DNA from: JAAYCI01 sp031549285
GTDB taxonomy: Bacteria > Bacillota > Clostridia > Oscillospirales > Ruminococcaceae
Length of the DNA stretch: 64,000 nt
Direction: 5' to 3'
NCBI GenBank assembly: GCA_031549285.1
Contig: JAVBPZ010000013.1
Coordinates: 98,545-162,544, forward strand
Both the position numbers and the translations under genes were made by a program. Below are positions 15,957 through 23,916 of the stretch, in pieces. The notes beneath the pieces are model-generated. The model was given only the letters and a program-made list of their open reading frames with translations. It ran no database searches and was not told the origin of the DNA. Position 1 is the first letter of the stretch. The number at the start of each line of letters is the position of its first letter.

Positions 15957-16241
15957 ATACCCGATACCCTTCAAGCTGTTCTGCTACAAAGCGGGGTACC
16001 ATCGGAGTGAACGAAGACGGCTCCTATGAAGTAATCGGCGCCGCTGAGGGGATGAAGGAAGACAACACCAACTGAACGTCCTTCTTCCAGTGACTGAAAA
16101 GCCGTGGCCTGGAATGTGTGCGGTTGATGGTAGGCGACCGTTGCCTGGGCATGCTGGAGGCCGAGGCCGACGCTTCCCCACAGGCTAAATATCAGCGATG
16201 TGTGGTGCACTGCTACCGGAATGTCTTCTCCGCAAACACAT
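15957..16241 (+). pseudogene. Decayed IS256-family (Mutator-type) transposase fragment
   Basis: Reading through stops gives TIGVNEDGSYEVIGAAEGMK, then EDNTN*TSFFQ*LKSRGL, then VRLMVGDRCLGMLEAEA, then AKYQRCVVHCYRNVFS. This matches the IS256-type DDE core (xIGVxExGxxEVLGxxEG; GDxxxGMxEA; YQRCxVHxxRN). The two in-frame stops are both TGA where Trp is typical of the family. Just upstream, RYPSSCSATKR looks like the RYPxLxxDATY segment with a small deletion. Both ends of the transposase and any terminal inverted repeats are missing. Confidence 0.75.
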
Positions 16242-16364
16242 AAACATGAAGCATCTCGAAAATCCGATGACTGATCTCGACTTCGCTGTCAGCTGACCAG
16301 CAAACCTTTGGCCTTATTTCCCATTTTGCGCATAAATTTTGGCAGTACCGTCAATTTTTGTATA

Positions 16365-17222
16365 TTATTCCATAGCTTCAGCCATACTGCGAAGATTCGC
16401 GAGGCCTTGAACCGCCAGTTCCTCGCCGGTGTCCGCGAATTTGCGCCAGATGGCGCAGTTGCCGCTAAGTTCTTCGAAGCTGGGGTCGAAGGATTCGATG
16501 GTGAGGGGGCCGTTGTAACCCACTTCCTGAAGGGCTGCAAAGATTTCTTTGAAAGGCACTAGCCCGGTGCCGGGGATGCCCCGGTCGTTTTCGTTGACGT
16601 GTATATAGCCGAGATATTCTTTGCCGCAGGTTTTTATGGCGCCGGAAAAGCTTTTTTCTTCCCGGATCATGTGAAAGCAGTCCAAGTGTACCCGCATATT
16701 TCCGGTGCCCACATCTTTGCAGTATTGTATAGCGTCTTCTGCGATGTTCAAAAAGTGTGTTTCAAAGCGGTTCACACATTCTACGGCGATGATGCCGTCC
16801 CAGGTGTTTTTTGCGTAGGTGGCAACCTCTTGCATGGACTGCACCGACCATTCCCATTCCTGGGCGGTGCGGGGTTTTTGGGTGAGGCAGCCCCAGCCGG
16901 CATAGTTTACGCCACCGGTTATTTTGCTGTCCAGCGCCCGGTTGATGTCAATCATGGCTTTCATGTGGGCGACGGCGGCCTTTCGTACGGAGGGATCGGG
17001 CGAAATAGGGTTTGTGTCTGCGCCCAGTGTGGTGGTGGTGACCAGCTGGATTCCGGTTTCTTCCTTGGCCCGCAGCACCGCCGCCAGCGGAAAGTGGAAG
17101 GGATGGGCAATGGCCAAATCTACCACGTCAAACCCAAGGTCTTTTGCTTTGGGAATGATCCAGATATCCTTTTCGCTGAACGCTTCTGTCCAGATGAAGC
17201 TGTCTACGCCGAATGTAAACAT
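16365..17222 (-). CDS. Sugar (phosphate) isomerase/epimerase, AP-endonuclease-2 TIM barrel
   Basis: A 285-residue TIM-barrel protein related to D-tagatose/D-psicose 3-epimerases and L-ribulose-5-P or tetrulose-P isomerases. Metal-binding features are VECVNRFETHFLN (about residue 146 on), VHLDCFHMIREE, YIHVNENDRGIPGTG and LTIESFDP. The VNRFETHFLN stretch is characteristic of ketose 3-epimerases. Start is ATG 17222 with GAAAGGGG upstream. It is the last gene of the minus-strand operon, 12 bp after the VOC gene. In context it could interconvert a tetrulose phosphate (LerI/EryH-like role). The exact substrate cannot be read from sequence. Confidence 0.8.
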   Translation of the reverse strand: MFTFGVDSFIWTEAFSEKDIWIIPKAKDLGFDVVDLAIAHPFHFPLAAVLRAKEETGIQLVTTTTLGADTNPISPDPSVRKAAVAHMKAMIDINRALDSKITGGVNYAGWGCLTQKPRTAQEWEWSVQSMQEVATYAKNTWDGIIAVECVNRFETHFLNIAEDAIQYCKDVGTGNMRVHLDCFHMIREEKSFSGAIKTCGKEYLGYIHVNENDRGIPGTGLVPFKEIFAALQEVGYNGPLTIESFDPSFEELSGNCAIWRKFADTGEELAVQGLANLRSMAEAME

Positions 17223-17234
17223 GGCAAGCCCCTT

Positions 17235-18314
17235 TCAGGTTTCCCGTGGGTACGTGTAGTAGCTGCCTTCAGGCAGCGGGTTGTCGGCATAGTTGCCAAT
17301 TTCTAGGGTGAGGCCAAGGGTGGGGACGGTGTCGAAATTTACGTACGTGTCCTTCAGCACACGGCCGGAGTAGGCGACGCCCACACCTTGTTGGGCCATG
17401 TGCTGGAGGTACGCGGGCTGCTGCGCGTCTGGAATACATTCCTTGAAATGCTGCAGGCCCGCGCCTTTTTGCTCTACAAACTGCTGCAGCGCGGGAACCC
17501 CATACTCCGGCTGTACGATTTCTATTTGAATGTTGCCGTACAGGGCGGTGGCGCACTTATAGCTGAACGGATGGGTGACCGGCTGGCCGTTCATAATAGG
17601 GTTTTGCACGTTGTCGTTGTTCAGGGTGAGCACCGTCCAAGGGCCAACCTGCAGTTTATCTACCCATTCGTGCAGCACATCTTCTATGTTTCTTTCGCTG
17701 GCAAGGCACACCTGGCAGACAAAGCGTTCGTCGCCAGAAAGGCCGGGGACCGGAGGCGTTATTTTTGCGGAGGCCGATGGGTAGAAAGAGTATACGTCGG
17801 ACGGGATAGCGCTGGTAGCGGGGGTGTAGTCTAAATCAGCATTGTTGCCGATTTCCAGCGTGAAACCCAGAGCGGATACGGTATCGAAATTTAAAAAAGT
17901 ATCGTCAAAAAAGTGGCCGGAGTATTTGATGCCGATGCCGTTATCTGCCATGCGCTGTATGTAGGCGGGTTGGTCCTTGTCCGGTACCACTTCTTTCATG
18001 TGCTGCAGGCCGCCGCCTTTTTGCGCCAGAAAATCTTCCAGCATGGGGACACCATACTCCGGTTTCATGATTTCGATTTGAAAGTTGCCGTACATGGCCA
18101 CGGCCACGTGGTAGCAAAAGGGGCCGGTGTGTGGTTGGCCGTCCATGATGACGCCGGTGGTGGTGCGGTCACTCATTTCAATAACGGTCCAGGGCCCGAT
18201 GCCCACCTTGTCTATCCATTCCTGCATGACCTCTGCCAGCGGCCGGCCGGTTACCAGGGCAAGCTGGCAAATTCTACGGTTTTTGTTGAACTCCAGCAAT
18301 TCTTTGTTTGTCAT
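17235..18314 (-). CDS. Tandem VOC (glyoxalase-fold) protein, unknown substrate
   Basis: A 359-residue protein made of two homologous halves (about 1-180 and 190-359). Parallel segments are ICQLALVTGRPLAEVMQEW and VCQVCLASERNIEDVLHEW; GPWTVIEMS and GPWTVLTLN; GNFQIEIMKPEYGVPML and GNIQIEIVQPEYGVPAL; and TFLNFDTVSALGFTLEIGNN and TYVNFDTVPTLGLTLEIGNY. Each half looks like a Glyoxalase_4/methylmalonyl-CoA-epimerase-type VOC module with conserved His and Glu positions. Start is ATG 18314 after GGAGGG. It sits between the RpiB-like and epimerase genes, so a role in handling a ketose or its dicarbonyl by-product is plausible, not shown. Confidence 0.75.
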   Translation of the reverse strand: MTNKELLEFNKNRRICQLALVTGRPLAEVMQEWIDKVGIGPWTVIEMSDRTTTGVIMDGQPHTGPFCYHVAVAMYGNFQIEIMKPEYGVPMLEDFLAQKGGGLQHMKEVVPDKDQPAYIQRMADNGIGIKYSGHFFDDTFLNFDTVSALGFTLEIGNNADLDYTPATSAIPSDVYSFYPSASAKITPPVPGLSGDERFVCQVCLASERNIEDVLHEWVDKLQVGPWTVLTLNNDNVQNPIMNGQPVTHPFSYKCATALYGNIQIEIVQPEYGVPALQQFVEQKGAGLQHFKECIPDAQQPAYLQHMAQQGVGVAYSGRVLKDTYVNFDTVPTLGLTLEIGNYADNPLPEGSYYTYPRET

Positions 18315-18353
18315 TTTGATCCCTCCGCATTATTTGTGCAAATGTATTTTTAC

Positions 18354-18887
18354 TTATTTTGCGTGTGGGGTGGGCCGCACGCGGGTGTTTTCTTCACAGC
18401 CGCTTTGTGGCAGGGGTGCGTCTTTTAGATTGTGGTTTTCAATGTCGGTAAGAGCCTCGATTTTGACGGCGGAGGAGCTTTGCGCGCATTCCAGCGAGAC
18501 CCATTCCTCTACAATGCGCTGGGCCAGGCCCAAGCCAATGACCCGGGACCCCAAGCACAGTACGTTGCTTTGGTTGCTTAAAATAGAGCGCTCGGCAGAA
18601 TAAATATCGTGGCAGACCGCGGCGCGTATCCCCTTGAATTTATTGGCGGTCATGGCCATGCCGATACCGGTGCCGCACATGAGTATGGCGCGTTTTTCGT
18701 AGCCGCTTTTTATGATCTGGAGGCAAACGGCCTCTGCTATCTGGGGATAATCCAAGTCTGCATGCAGGCTTTGGTTGATATTTTCAACGGTGTAGCCTTG
18801 CTTTAGCAAAATGTCAATGACAAAATTTTGCAGATCGGTGGCAAGGTCATCACAACCAACGATAATGGTGCGCATGGGTATTGGCAT
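18354..18887 (-). CDS. RpiB/LacAB-family sugar-phosphate isomerase
   Basis: A 177-residue isomerase of the RpiB fold. Catalytic Cys C71 lies in CGTGIGMAMTANK; the later CHDIYSAERS and NVLCLGSRVIG motifs are intact. The usual GCDH/GSDHAG substrate loop is GCDDLATDL here, so the conserved His is Asp. This suggests a substrate other than ribose 5-phosphate. Erythrulose-4-P isomerases of the EryI/DerI type belong to this family. ATG 18887 follows AAGGAGG with a 7-nt spacer. The tail after about residue 150 is long and polar. Confidence 0.85.
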   Translation of the reverse strand: MPIPMRTIIVGCDDLATDLQNFVIDILLKQGYTVENINQSLHADLDYPQIAEAVCLQIIKSGYEKRAILMCGTGIGMAMTANKFKGIRAAVCHDIYSAERSILSNQSNVLCLGSRVIGLGLAQRIVEEWVSLECAQSSSAVKIEALTDIENHNLKDAPLPQSGCEENTRVRPTPHAK

Positions 18888-18914
18888 GGGGTTTGCCTCC
18901 TTTTTGGGGTAACC

Positions 18915-18990
18915 GCTGATGAAGGCGATTTGGTCTGCCGGCGAAGTGAAAAGCGCTGGGGATACTTTGTTTGGTATCGGACGGGTTTGC
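18915..18990. repeat. Dispersed intergenic repeat, copy A
   Basis: GCTGATGAAGGCGATTTGGT begins a stretch that resembles 23772-23850 over about 70 bp by eye. It lies in the 153-bp gap between dhaL and the RpiB-like gene and contains small hairpins (GATAC...GTATC; CGGG/CCCG). Confidence 0.5.
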
Positions 18991-19040
18991 CCGGAAGGGA
19001 AGCCGTGCCGACCGGCGGGGTTTGCGATGGCGGGCAGAGG

Positions 19041-19706
19041 TTAGTGGCTGTTTACGGGGTTGCCGTGCATACATGCCGCGGCACCGTCGGCCATGGCTGC
19101 CAGCAGCAGGTAGCAGGATACCGCGCCGGCGTCCAGAACGCCGACCGAGCGCTGGCCCAAACGGCTGGAACGGCCGTATTTTGCTTCCATGTCTTTGGTG
19201 GATTCCATGCCGCTGCGGGCTGCCGCCTTCATTTGTTCCAGCGCCCGGGGAAAGTCTGCGGCGGCATCCACTGCCGCTTGCATGCCGCCGCAGGCGGCGG
19301 CCAGGGTGTCTATCAATGTTTTGTCGCCCGGGCGGGCCTCCAGTATTTCATACAGGCCGGCCAGGCCGGCCAGCAGCATATTCAGGAAGGCTGAAGCGTC
19401 AATTTCTTCGCGGTCTTCCAGGGCATCCGCCATGTCGGAAAACAGGGTGCCGTAAATGGGGCCCATGGAACCGCCGATATCGTTGAACAAAACCATGCCG
19501 AGCTCGCTGAGCCCTTCCGAGAAGGAAGGGGTTCGCCCGTGGATACTTTTTTCAAACAGGTGAAAGCCTTTGTCCATGTTGGCGCCATGGTCTCCGTCAC
19601 CAATTTGGCCATCGATATCCCCAAGGAGACTTCGATTTTCAGAGATGGTCTGTATCATCCGGTGCAAGATTTCGCTTCCGTCGCTGTTTTTTATATACGC
19701 TGCCAT
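19041..19706 (-). CDS. dhaL: Dihydroxyacetone kinase-type subunit DhaL (ADP/ATP-binding)
   Basis: The 221-residue nucleotide-binding half of a DhaK-DhaL kinase. The Mg-nucleotide Asp triad is visible as D32, D37 and D39 in DIDGQIGDGDHGANMDKGF. GGSMGPIYGT corresponds to the family's GGASGPLYGT phosphate loop. Start is ATG 19706 with GGGGGAA 8 nt upstream; the frame extends upstream only through repeat DNA. No DhaM (PTS) subunit is encoded nearby, so the phosphate donor (ATP directly, or a remote DhaM) is open. Confidence 0.9.
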   Translation of the reverse strand: MAAYIKNSDGSEILHRMIQTISENRSLLGDIDGQIGDGDHGANMDKGFHLFEKSIHGRTPSFSEGLSELGMVLFNDIGGSMGPIYGTLFSDMADALEDREEIDASAFLNMLLAGLAGLYEILEARPGDKTLIDTLAAACGGMQAAVDAAADFPRALEQMKAAARSGMESTKDMEAKYGRSSRLGQRSVGVLDAGAVSCYLLLAAMADGAAACMHGNPVNSH

Positions 19707-19725
19707 ATGGTGGATTCCCCCTTTG

Positions 19726-19786
19726 TTGGCGGGCGAGGTGAGGGCCGTGCGAAAGCATTGTATTCGCATGACCGAGTAAGGCGGGC
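19726..19786. repeat. Dispersed intergenic repeat, copy B
   Basis: TTGGCGGGCGAGGTGAGGGC starts a 61-bp stretch about three-quarters identical by eye, with one gap, to 49707-49766. It lies in the 208-bp dhaK-dhaL gap. Confidence 0.55.
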
Positions 19787-19914
19787 TGAGATTGATTTTT
19801 ATACTCCGCGGGTTCTGCCCAAGAGATGGAAAGAATGGCGGTGCTGGCGGGGCTGATGGGAATGGCAGTTTTTGACGCGGGGGGCAGGGTTCTGCCCGGA
19901 GGGAGGAAACCCAT

Positions 19915-20910
19915 TCATTTTTGCTGCAGCCCTACGCTGAAAGCGGGCTGGTCGATGAGGTGCTGCAGTTCGTCATCCAGCTGCATGACCGTGAGCGTAA
20001 CACCCATCATATCGAGGGAGGTGAAATAATCCCCCACGTAAGAGCGGTGTATTACGATGCCCTGCTGGGTGAGGAGCTGTTCTACCTCGTTATACAGCAC
20101 ATACAGTTCCATGACTGGGGTGGCGCCCAGGCCGGACAGGAGGACGGCGGTTTTTTGTCCCTGTGGCAGCGGGTTGTCCGCCAGTATGATGTTGACCATG
20201 CGCCGGGCAAGGCCGGTGGCGTTTTCCAGAGGGAGTACCTCGATGCCGGGCTCGCCGTGATGGCCGATGCCTACCTCCATGGTGCCGTCTTGTATTTCGA
20301 AGTTGGGGTGGCCCACGGCCGGCAGAGTGCAGGACGTGAGGCCGATGCCGACACTGCGGGTGTGGTCGATGGCTTTTTGGGCCGCGGCAATGACCTGGTC
20401 CAGGCTGGCGCCCTGGGCTGCCTTGGCAGCGCCTGCTTTCCACATCAATATTTCGCCGGCCACACCCCGGCGTTTTTCGCGCTGGCCGGCCGGGGCGGAG
20501 GCGACATCGTCGTTCGCCACCACCGTTTTTACTTCAATGCCCTCTTTTTTGGCCATTTTAATGGCCATTTTTACGTTCATGTTGTCGCCGGAGTAGTTAC
20601 CGTACAGACAGGCCACACCTTTGCCGGCATCGGCCACGCGGAAGGCGTCCAGAAAGGCGGAAGCCGGCGGAGAGGAGAAAATTTCCCCCACGGCAACGGC
20701 GTCGCACATGTTTTCGCCGATATACCCCACGAAAGCGGGCTTGTGGCCGGAGCCGCCACCGGTTACCACCCCCACGCGGCCCACGACCGGCGCGAGCGAG
20801 CGGAGTACCCGCGGGTTACTGGTGCGCGTTACCAGCGTGCTGTGCGCTTTGGCAAAGCCGGCCAGCATATCCATGACAATGTCGCCGGGGTCGTTCATAA
20901 TGCGCTGCAT
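19915..20910 (-). CDS. dhaK: Dihydroxyacetone kinase-type subunit DhaK (substrate-binding)
   Basis: The 331-residue ketose-binding half of the kinase. H218 in GHHGEPG is the residue that forms a hemiaminal with the ketose carbonyl in E. coli DhaK, at the same number. GGGSGHKPAFVGYIG (51-65) and GNYSGDNMN are the other family loops. Start is ATG 20910 with AAAGGAGG. An upstream in-frame ATG at 20988 overlaps the rbsA stop and is disfavoured. With DhaL it should phosphorylate a small ketose (dihydroxyacetone or, from context, erythrulose). Confidence 0.93.
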   Translation of the reverse strand: MQRIMNDPGDIVMDMLAGFAKAHSTLVTRTSNPRVLRSLAPVVGRVGVVTGGGSGHKPAFVGYIGENMCDAVAVGEIFSSPPASAFLDAFRVADAGKGVACLYGNYSGDNMNVKMAIKMAKKEGIEVKTVVANDDVASAPAGQREKRRGVAGEILMWKAGAAKAAQGASLDQVIAAAQKAIDHTRSVGIGLTSCTLPAVGHPNFEIQDGTMEVGIGHHGEPGIEVLPLENATGLARRMVNIILADNPLPQGQKTAVLLSGLGATPVMELYVLYNEVEQLLTQQGIVIHRSYVGDYFTSLDMMGVTLTVMQLDDELQHLIDQPAFSVGLQQK

Positions 20911-20984
20911 GGTGTACCTCCTTTTGGTAAGCGCCAAACGGAATATGGCAGGGGGTGGTTCGCTGCCTGGGGTATGAAACCCAT

Positions 20985-22508
20985 TCATTTGATGCCGATG
21001 GTATATTCCAGTACTTTTTCGCTGGTCATGTTTTTGGGGTCGTTTATCTCGGCGACGATGCCGCCGTCCCGCATAATATAGATGCGATCACTCATGCCGA
21101 TCAGCTCATTCATTTCGGAGGTGATCATCAGGATGGCAAGGCCGCTGCGGGCGGCTTCGTTCATCAATTCGTGTATTTGGGCTTTGGCGCCCACATCCAC
21201 ACCGCGGGTGGGTTCGTCCAGGATGAACACCAGCGGCTCGCACGCATACCATTTGGCAAAGCATACTTTTTGCTGGTTGCCGCCGCTGAGGGTGCCCACG
21301 CGCTGGGCGCTGGTGCGGCAGATAATGTTGAATTTTTGAATCATTTTTTCCGCCAGTTTTTGTTCGCGTGTTTTGGAGAGGAAGGGGCCGTTCATGGTTT
21401 TAAACATGGTGGCGGAAGAGATATTTTCTCGAATGTTTAAATCCAGGATTAAGCCTTCGGTTTTGCGGTCTTCCGACAGGTAGGTGATGCCCTGCTGGAT
21501 GCTTTTTCGTGGGGAGCGGTGGGAATATTTTTTGCCGTTCACCAGCACTTCGCCGCCTTTTTGGTCGTGCGCGCCAAAAATACATTTTGCCAGCTCGGTT
21601 CGGCCCATGCCCACCAGCCCGCCGATGCCCACGATTTCACCGGCACGCAGCTTGATGTTGATAGGCTGGGTTTTGGCACCGATTTTGATCTGGTCTACCT
21701 CCAGCACGTTTTCGCCGGGTTGCCCCCGTTTTTCGGGGTAAATTTGGCTGACGCTGCGGCCCACCATCATCCGAACCGCTTTATCCACCGTGAACTCGGC
21801 TTTTTCCATGATGCCCACGGTCTGGCCATCTCGCATGACGGTAATGCGGTCGGCCACCCGGCCAATCTCCTCCATGCGGTGGGAGATGAACACAATGGAC
21901 ATGCCGCGCGCACGCATGTCGGCAATCAGCTTGAACAGGGTTTCGATTTCCTGGCTGGTAAGGCTGGCTGTGGGTTCGTCCATGATCAGGACCTTGACGT
22001 TGAAGGAGACCGCTTTCGCGATTTCCACCACCTGCTGCTGGGCGGTGGAAAGATGTTCTACACGGGCTTTGGGGTTGATTTTGATGCCGATAGAATCGAT
22101 GATAGCTTGACTTTTTTTGTACATGGCATCTTTGTCCAGAAAAAAATGTCCTTTCACATTTTCGCGGCCAAGGAAGATGTTGTGGGCGACGTCCAGGTTG
22201 GCGCACAGGTTCAGTTCCTGATGGATGAAAGAGACACCCATTTGACGGGATTCGCGGGGGTTTGTGAAATGCACCGGTTTGCCTTCCAGCACAAAGGAAC
22301 CGGCGTCGTGCGGAATTTCCCCCGCCAATATTTTCATCAGTGTGGATTTTCCCGCGCCATTTTCGCCCAGCAGCACGTTTACCTCGCCATAGCGCAGGTT
22401 AAAATATACGTCGTCCAGAATGAGGACATCGGTGCCGGGTAAGGGGCGGCCCCAAACATCGAAAATGTATTTTTTTATATCCTTCATTTCCAGAATATAG
22501 TTGTCCAT
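20985..22508 (-). CDS. Ribose-type sugar ABC transporter ATP-binding protein
   Basis: A 507-residue tandem-ABC ATPase (RbsA/MglA family). First domain: Walker A GENGAGKST, signature LSTAQQQVVEIAKA, Walker B VLIMDEPTASL. Second domain: degenerate Walker A (GLVGMGRTELAK), signature LSGGNQQKVCFAKW, Walker B FILDEPTRGVDVG. ATG 22508 follows AAAGGAG. It pairs with the two permeases upstream and the lipoprotein at 25019 to form a complete sugar importer. Confidence 0.93.
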   Translation of the reverse strand: MDNYILEMKDIKKYIFDVWGRPLPGTDVLILDDVYFNLRYGEVNVLLGENGAGKSTLMKILAGEIPHDAGSFVLEGKPVHFTNPRESRQMGVSFIHQELNLCANLDVAHNIFLGRENVKGHFFLDKDAMYKKSQAIIDSIGIKINPKARVEHLSTAQQQVVEIAKAVSFNVKVLIMDEPTASLTSQEIETLFKLIADMRARGMSIVFISHRMEEIGRVADRITVMRDGQTVGIMEKAEFTVDKAVRMMVGRSVSQIYPEKRGQPGENVLEVDQIKIGAKTQPINIKLRAGEIVGIGGLVGMGRTELAKCIFGAHDQKGGEVLVNGKKYSHRSPRKSIQQGITYLSEDRKTEGLILDLNIRENISSATMFKTMNGPFLSKTREQKLAEKMIQKFNIICRTSAQRVGTLSGGNQQKVCFAKWYACEPLVFILDEPTRGVDVGAKAQIHELMNEAARSGLAILMITSEMNELIGMSDRIYIMRDGGIVAEINDPKNMTSEKVLEYTIGIK

Positions 22509-22571
22509 GCGAAGCTCCTTTGGTAACGCTGCGTTTTTGAAGTATGGGGCGGGATGAGAGCGGGTGCCTGT

Positions 22572-23540
22572 TTAGTTTGCAGAACGTTCTTTCAGCCGGT
22601 CTATAAGCACAGCGAAGAGCACGATGAGGCCCAGCATGGGCTTGAAGAAATAAATGTTCACCTGGAAGATGGTGAGGATGTTTTCCAGGATGAGAATGAT
22701 TATGGCGGCGAAAACGCAGCCCATGATGTTGATTTTGCCGCCCGACAAGCTGGTGCCGCCCAGCACGCAGGCCGTGATGCCCTCAAAAGTGTATTTGTCG
22801 AGGCCGCCCAGTACCATTTGGCCGGAGGCGGAGCGCCCGGTGAGCAAAACACCGGTGAAAGAGGCCAGCACCCCGGCCACCAGGAAAGAGGAAAAGATAA
22901 GCACGGGGACACGGTTGCCGCTGAGGAAGGCGGCTTTTTTATTCAGGCCGGTGGAGATGAGCCCCCGGCCGTATTTGGTTTTTTCGAATAAGAGCAACAC
23001 CAACGCCACCAGAATGACCGCGTAGGTGACGCTGATGGGGTAGCCAAGGAACGGGGTGCGCACCAATGCCAGGAATGAGTCCGGCAGGTTGGTGTACATT
23101 TCGCCCCGGCTGAAAATGTTCCCGATGCCATAGGCCAGCAGCCCGCTGCCAAAGGTGACAATGAAAGAGGGAACATCCATATACGCGACGAAAAAGCCGT
23201 TGAATGCGCCAAAGGCTGCCCCCACGGCCAGGCCCAGCAACAGGCACTGCCATATGGGAAGCCCTGTTTCCAATGTGTAGCCCAGCACCACGCTGGTGAG
23301 GCCCACCGTGTAGCCCAGTGACAGATCCACGTTGCCCAGAACCAGGATGAAGGAAACCGCAAGGGTGCGGATGATGGGGGCTGCCGACTGGCGAATGAGG
23401 GAATTTATGTTGTTGAGAGAGCGAAAATTTGGGATGAAAATCATGCACAAGGTGAAGAGGACCACCAGGTAAACAAGCGCCGTGTTGCGGCGAAGGAAAG
23501 CAGTGACGTCCTTTTGCCTAAGACGTTTTGTTTTTGTCAT
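22572..23540 (-). CDS. Sugar ABC transporter permease, RbsC-like (1)
   Basis: A 322-residue permease with eight to ten hydrophobic segments. Family features are GNVDLSLGYTVGLTSVV (RbsC usually GGIDLSVG), NGFFVAYMDVPSFIVTFGSG and the late CVLGGTSLSGGKINIMG. Basic N-terminus (TKTKRLRQKDV). ATG 23540 has AAAGGAG 9 nt upstream. The foldback element at 23566-23727 ends just upstream of its ribosome site. Confidence 0.92.
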   Translation of the reverse strand: MTKTKRLRQKDVTAFLRRNTALVYLVVLFTLCMIFIPNFRSLNNINSLIRQSAAPIIRTLAVSFILVLGNVDLSLGYTVGLTSVVLGYTLETGLPIWQCLLLGLAVGAAFGAFNGFFVAYMDVPSFIVTFGSGLLAYGIGNIFSRGEMYTNLPDSFLALVRTPFLGYPISVTYAVILVALVLLLFEKTKYGRGLISTGLNKKAAFLSGNRVPVLIFSSFLVAGVLASFTGVLLTGRSASGQMVLGGLDKYTFEGITACVLGGTSLSGGKINIMGCVFAAIIILILENILTIFQVNIYFFKPMLGLIVLFAVLIDRLKERSAN

Positions 23541-23565
23541 AGAAATCCTGCTCCTTTAGTTTTAG

Positions 23566-23727
23566 GTAAGCGATGATTAAATGGCGGTGCGGGCTGGGGG
23601 TGCAGGTTTACCCGAGGGTGCATCGCAAAACCGCAGGCAATAATGGGTTTATTGCCGAGGATTTTGCGGCGTGCCATTCGGGCAAAGATGTGCCGCCAGA
23701 ACGTGCCGGGCTTTAATCAGCGCTTAC
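23566..23727. repeat. 162-bp foldback (MITE-like) element
   Basis: GTAAGCGATGATTAAA (23566-23581) and TTTAATCAGCGCTTAC (23712-23727) are 15/16 inverted repeats. The interior continues the symmetry: GCATCGCAAAAC...GGCAATAA against TTATTGCC...ATTTTGCGGCGTGC, meeting at a 4-nt centre near 23644-23647. The whole folds as one long imperfect hairpin. It lies between two permease genes of one operon and has no ORF. Confidence 0.7.
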
Positions 23728-23771
23728 TTAAGGAAAAACTTTGGGAACCGCCGATGGGATAGGCGGTGATT

Positions 23772-23850
23772 GCTGATGAAGGAGATTTTGTCCGCGGGCC
23801 AAACGAAGAACGCGGATACCCGGTTGTTTTGCACGGGGTATTTTCGCGCA
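23772..23850. repeat. Dispersed intergenic repeat, copy C
   Basis: GCTGATGAAGGAGATTTTGT starts a stretch resembling copy A at 18915-18990. It also holds a GATACCC/GGGGTAT hairpin. It follows the foldback element within the same 376-bp gap between the two permeases. Confidence 0.5.
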
Positions 23851-23916
23851 GCGGCACCGCCGGGCGGCGGATACAATCGATGAGATTCGCGGGAGACGGA
23901 ATGAACCGGTGCTTGC

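Larger units (their letters stand above)
15353..16364. other. Right flank of the candidate island and decayed DNA
   Basis: About 1 kb without an intact gene. It holds the operon terminator, a stretch at 15430-15790 with only short broken frames that I cannot assign, the second att-like repeat (15799-15811), about 145 bp with nothing recognisable, and the IS256-type remnant (15957-16241). Confidence 0.6.
23541..23916. other. 376-bp intercistronic gap inside the sugar operon
   Basis: The gap separates two permease genes transcribed together. It is filled by the 162-bp foldback element and repeat copy C, with no coding frame of quality. Such a long insertion inside a transporter operon is unusual and may affect expression of the downstream genes. 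Confidence 0.6.

Noticed and set aside
15990..16140. UGA read as tryptophan as the genetic code of this organism
   Set aside because: All intact genes here encode conserved Trp by TGG and many end at TGA; the two TGA codons are confined to a decayed transposase.
20911..20988. Upstream start for dhaK (MNGFHTPG...)
   Set aside because: It overlaps the rbsA stop and lacks a ribosome site; ATG 20910 has AAAGGAGG and matches family length, including H218 numbering.
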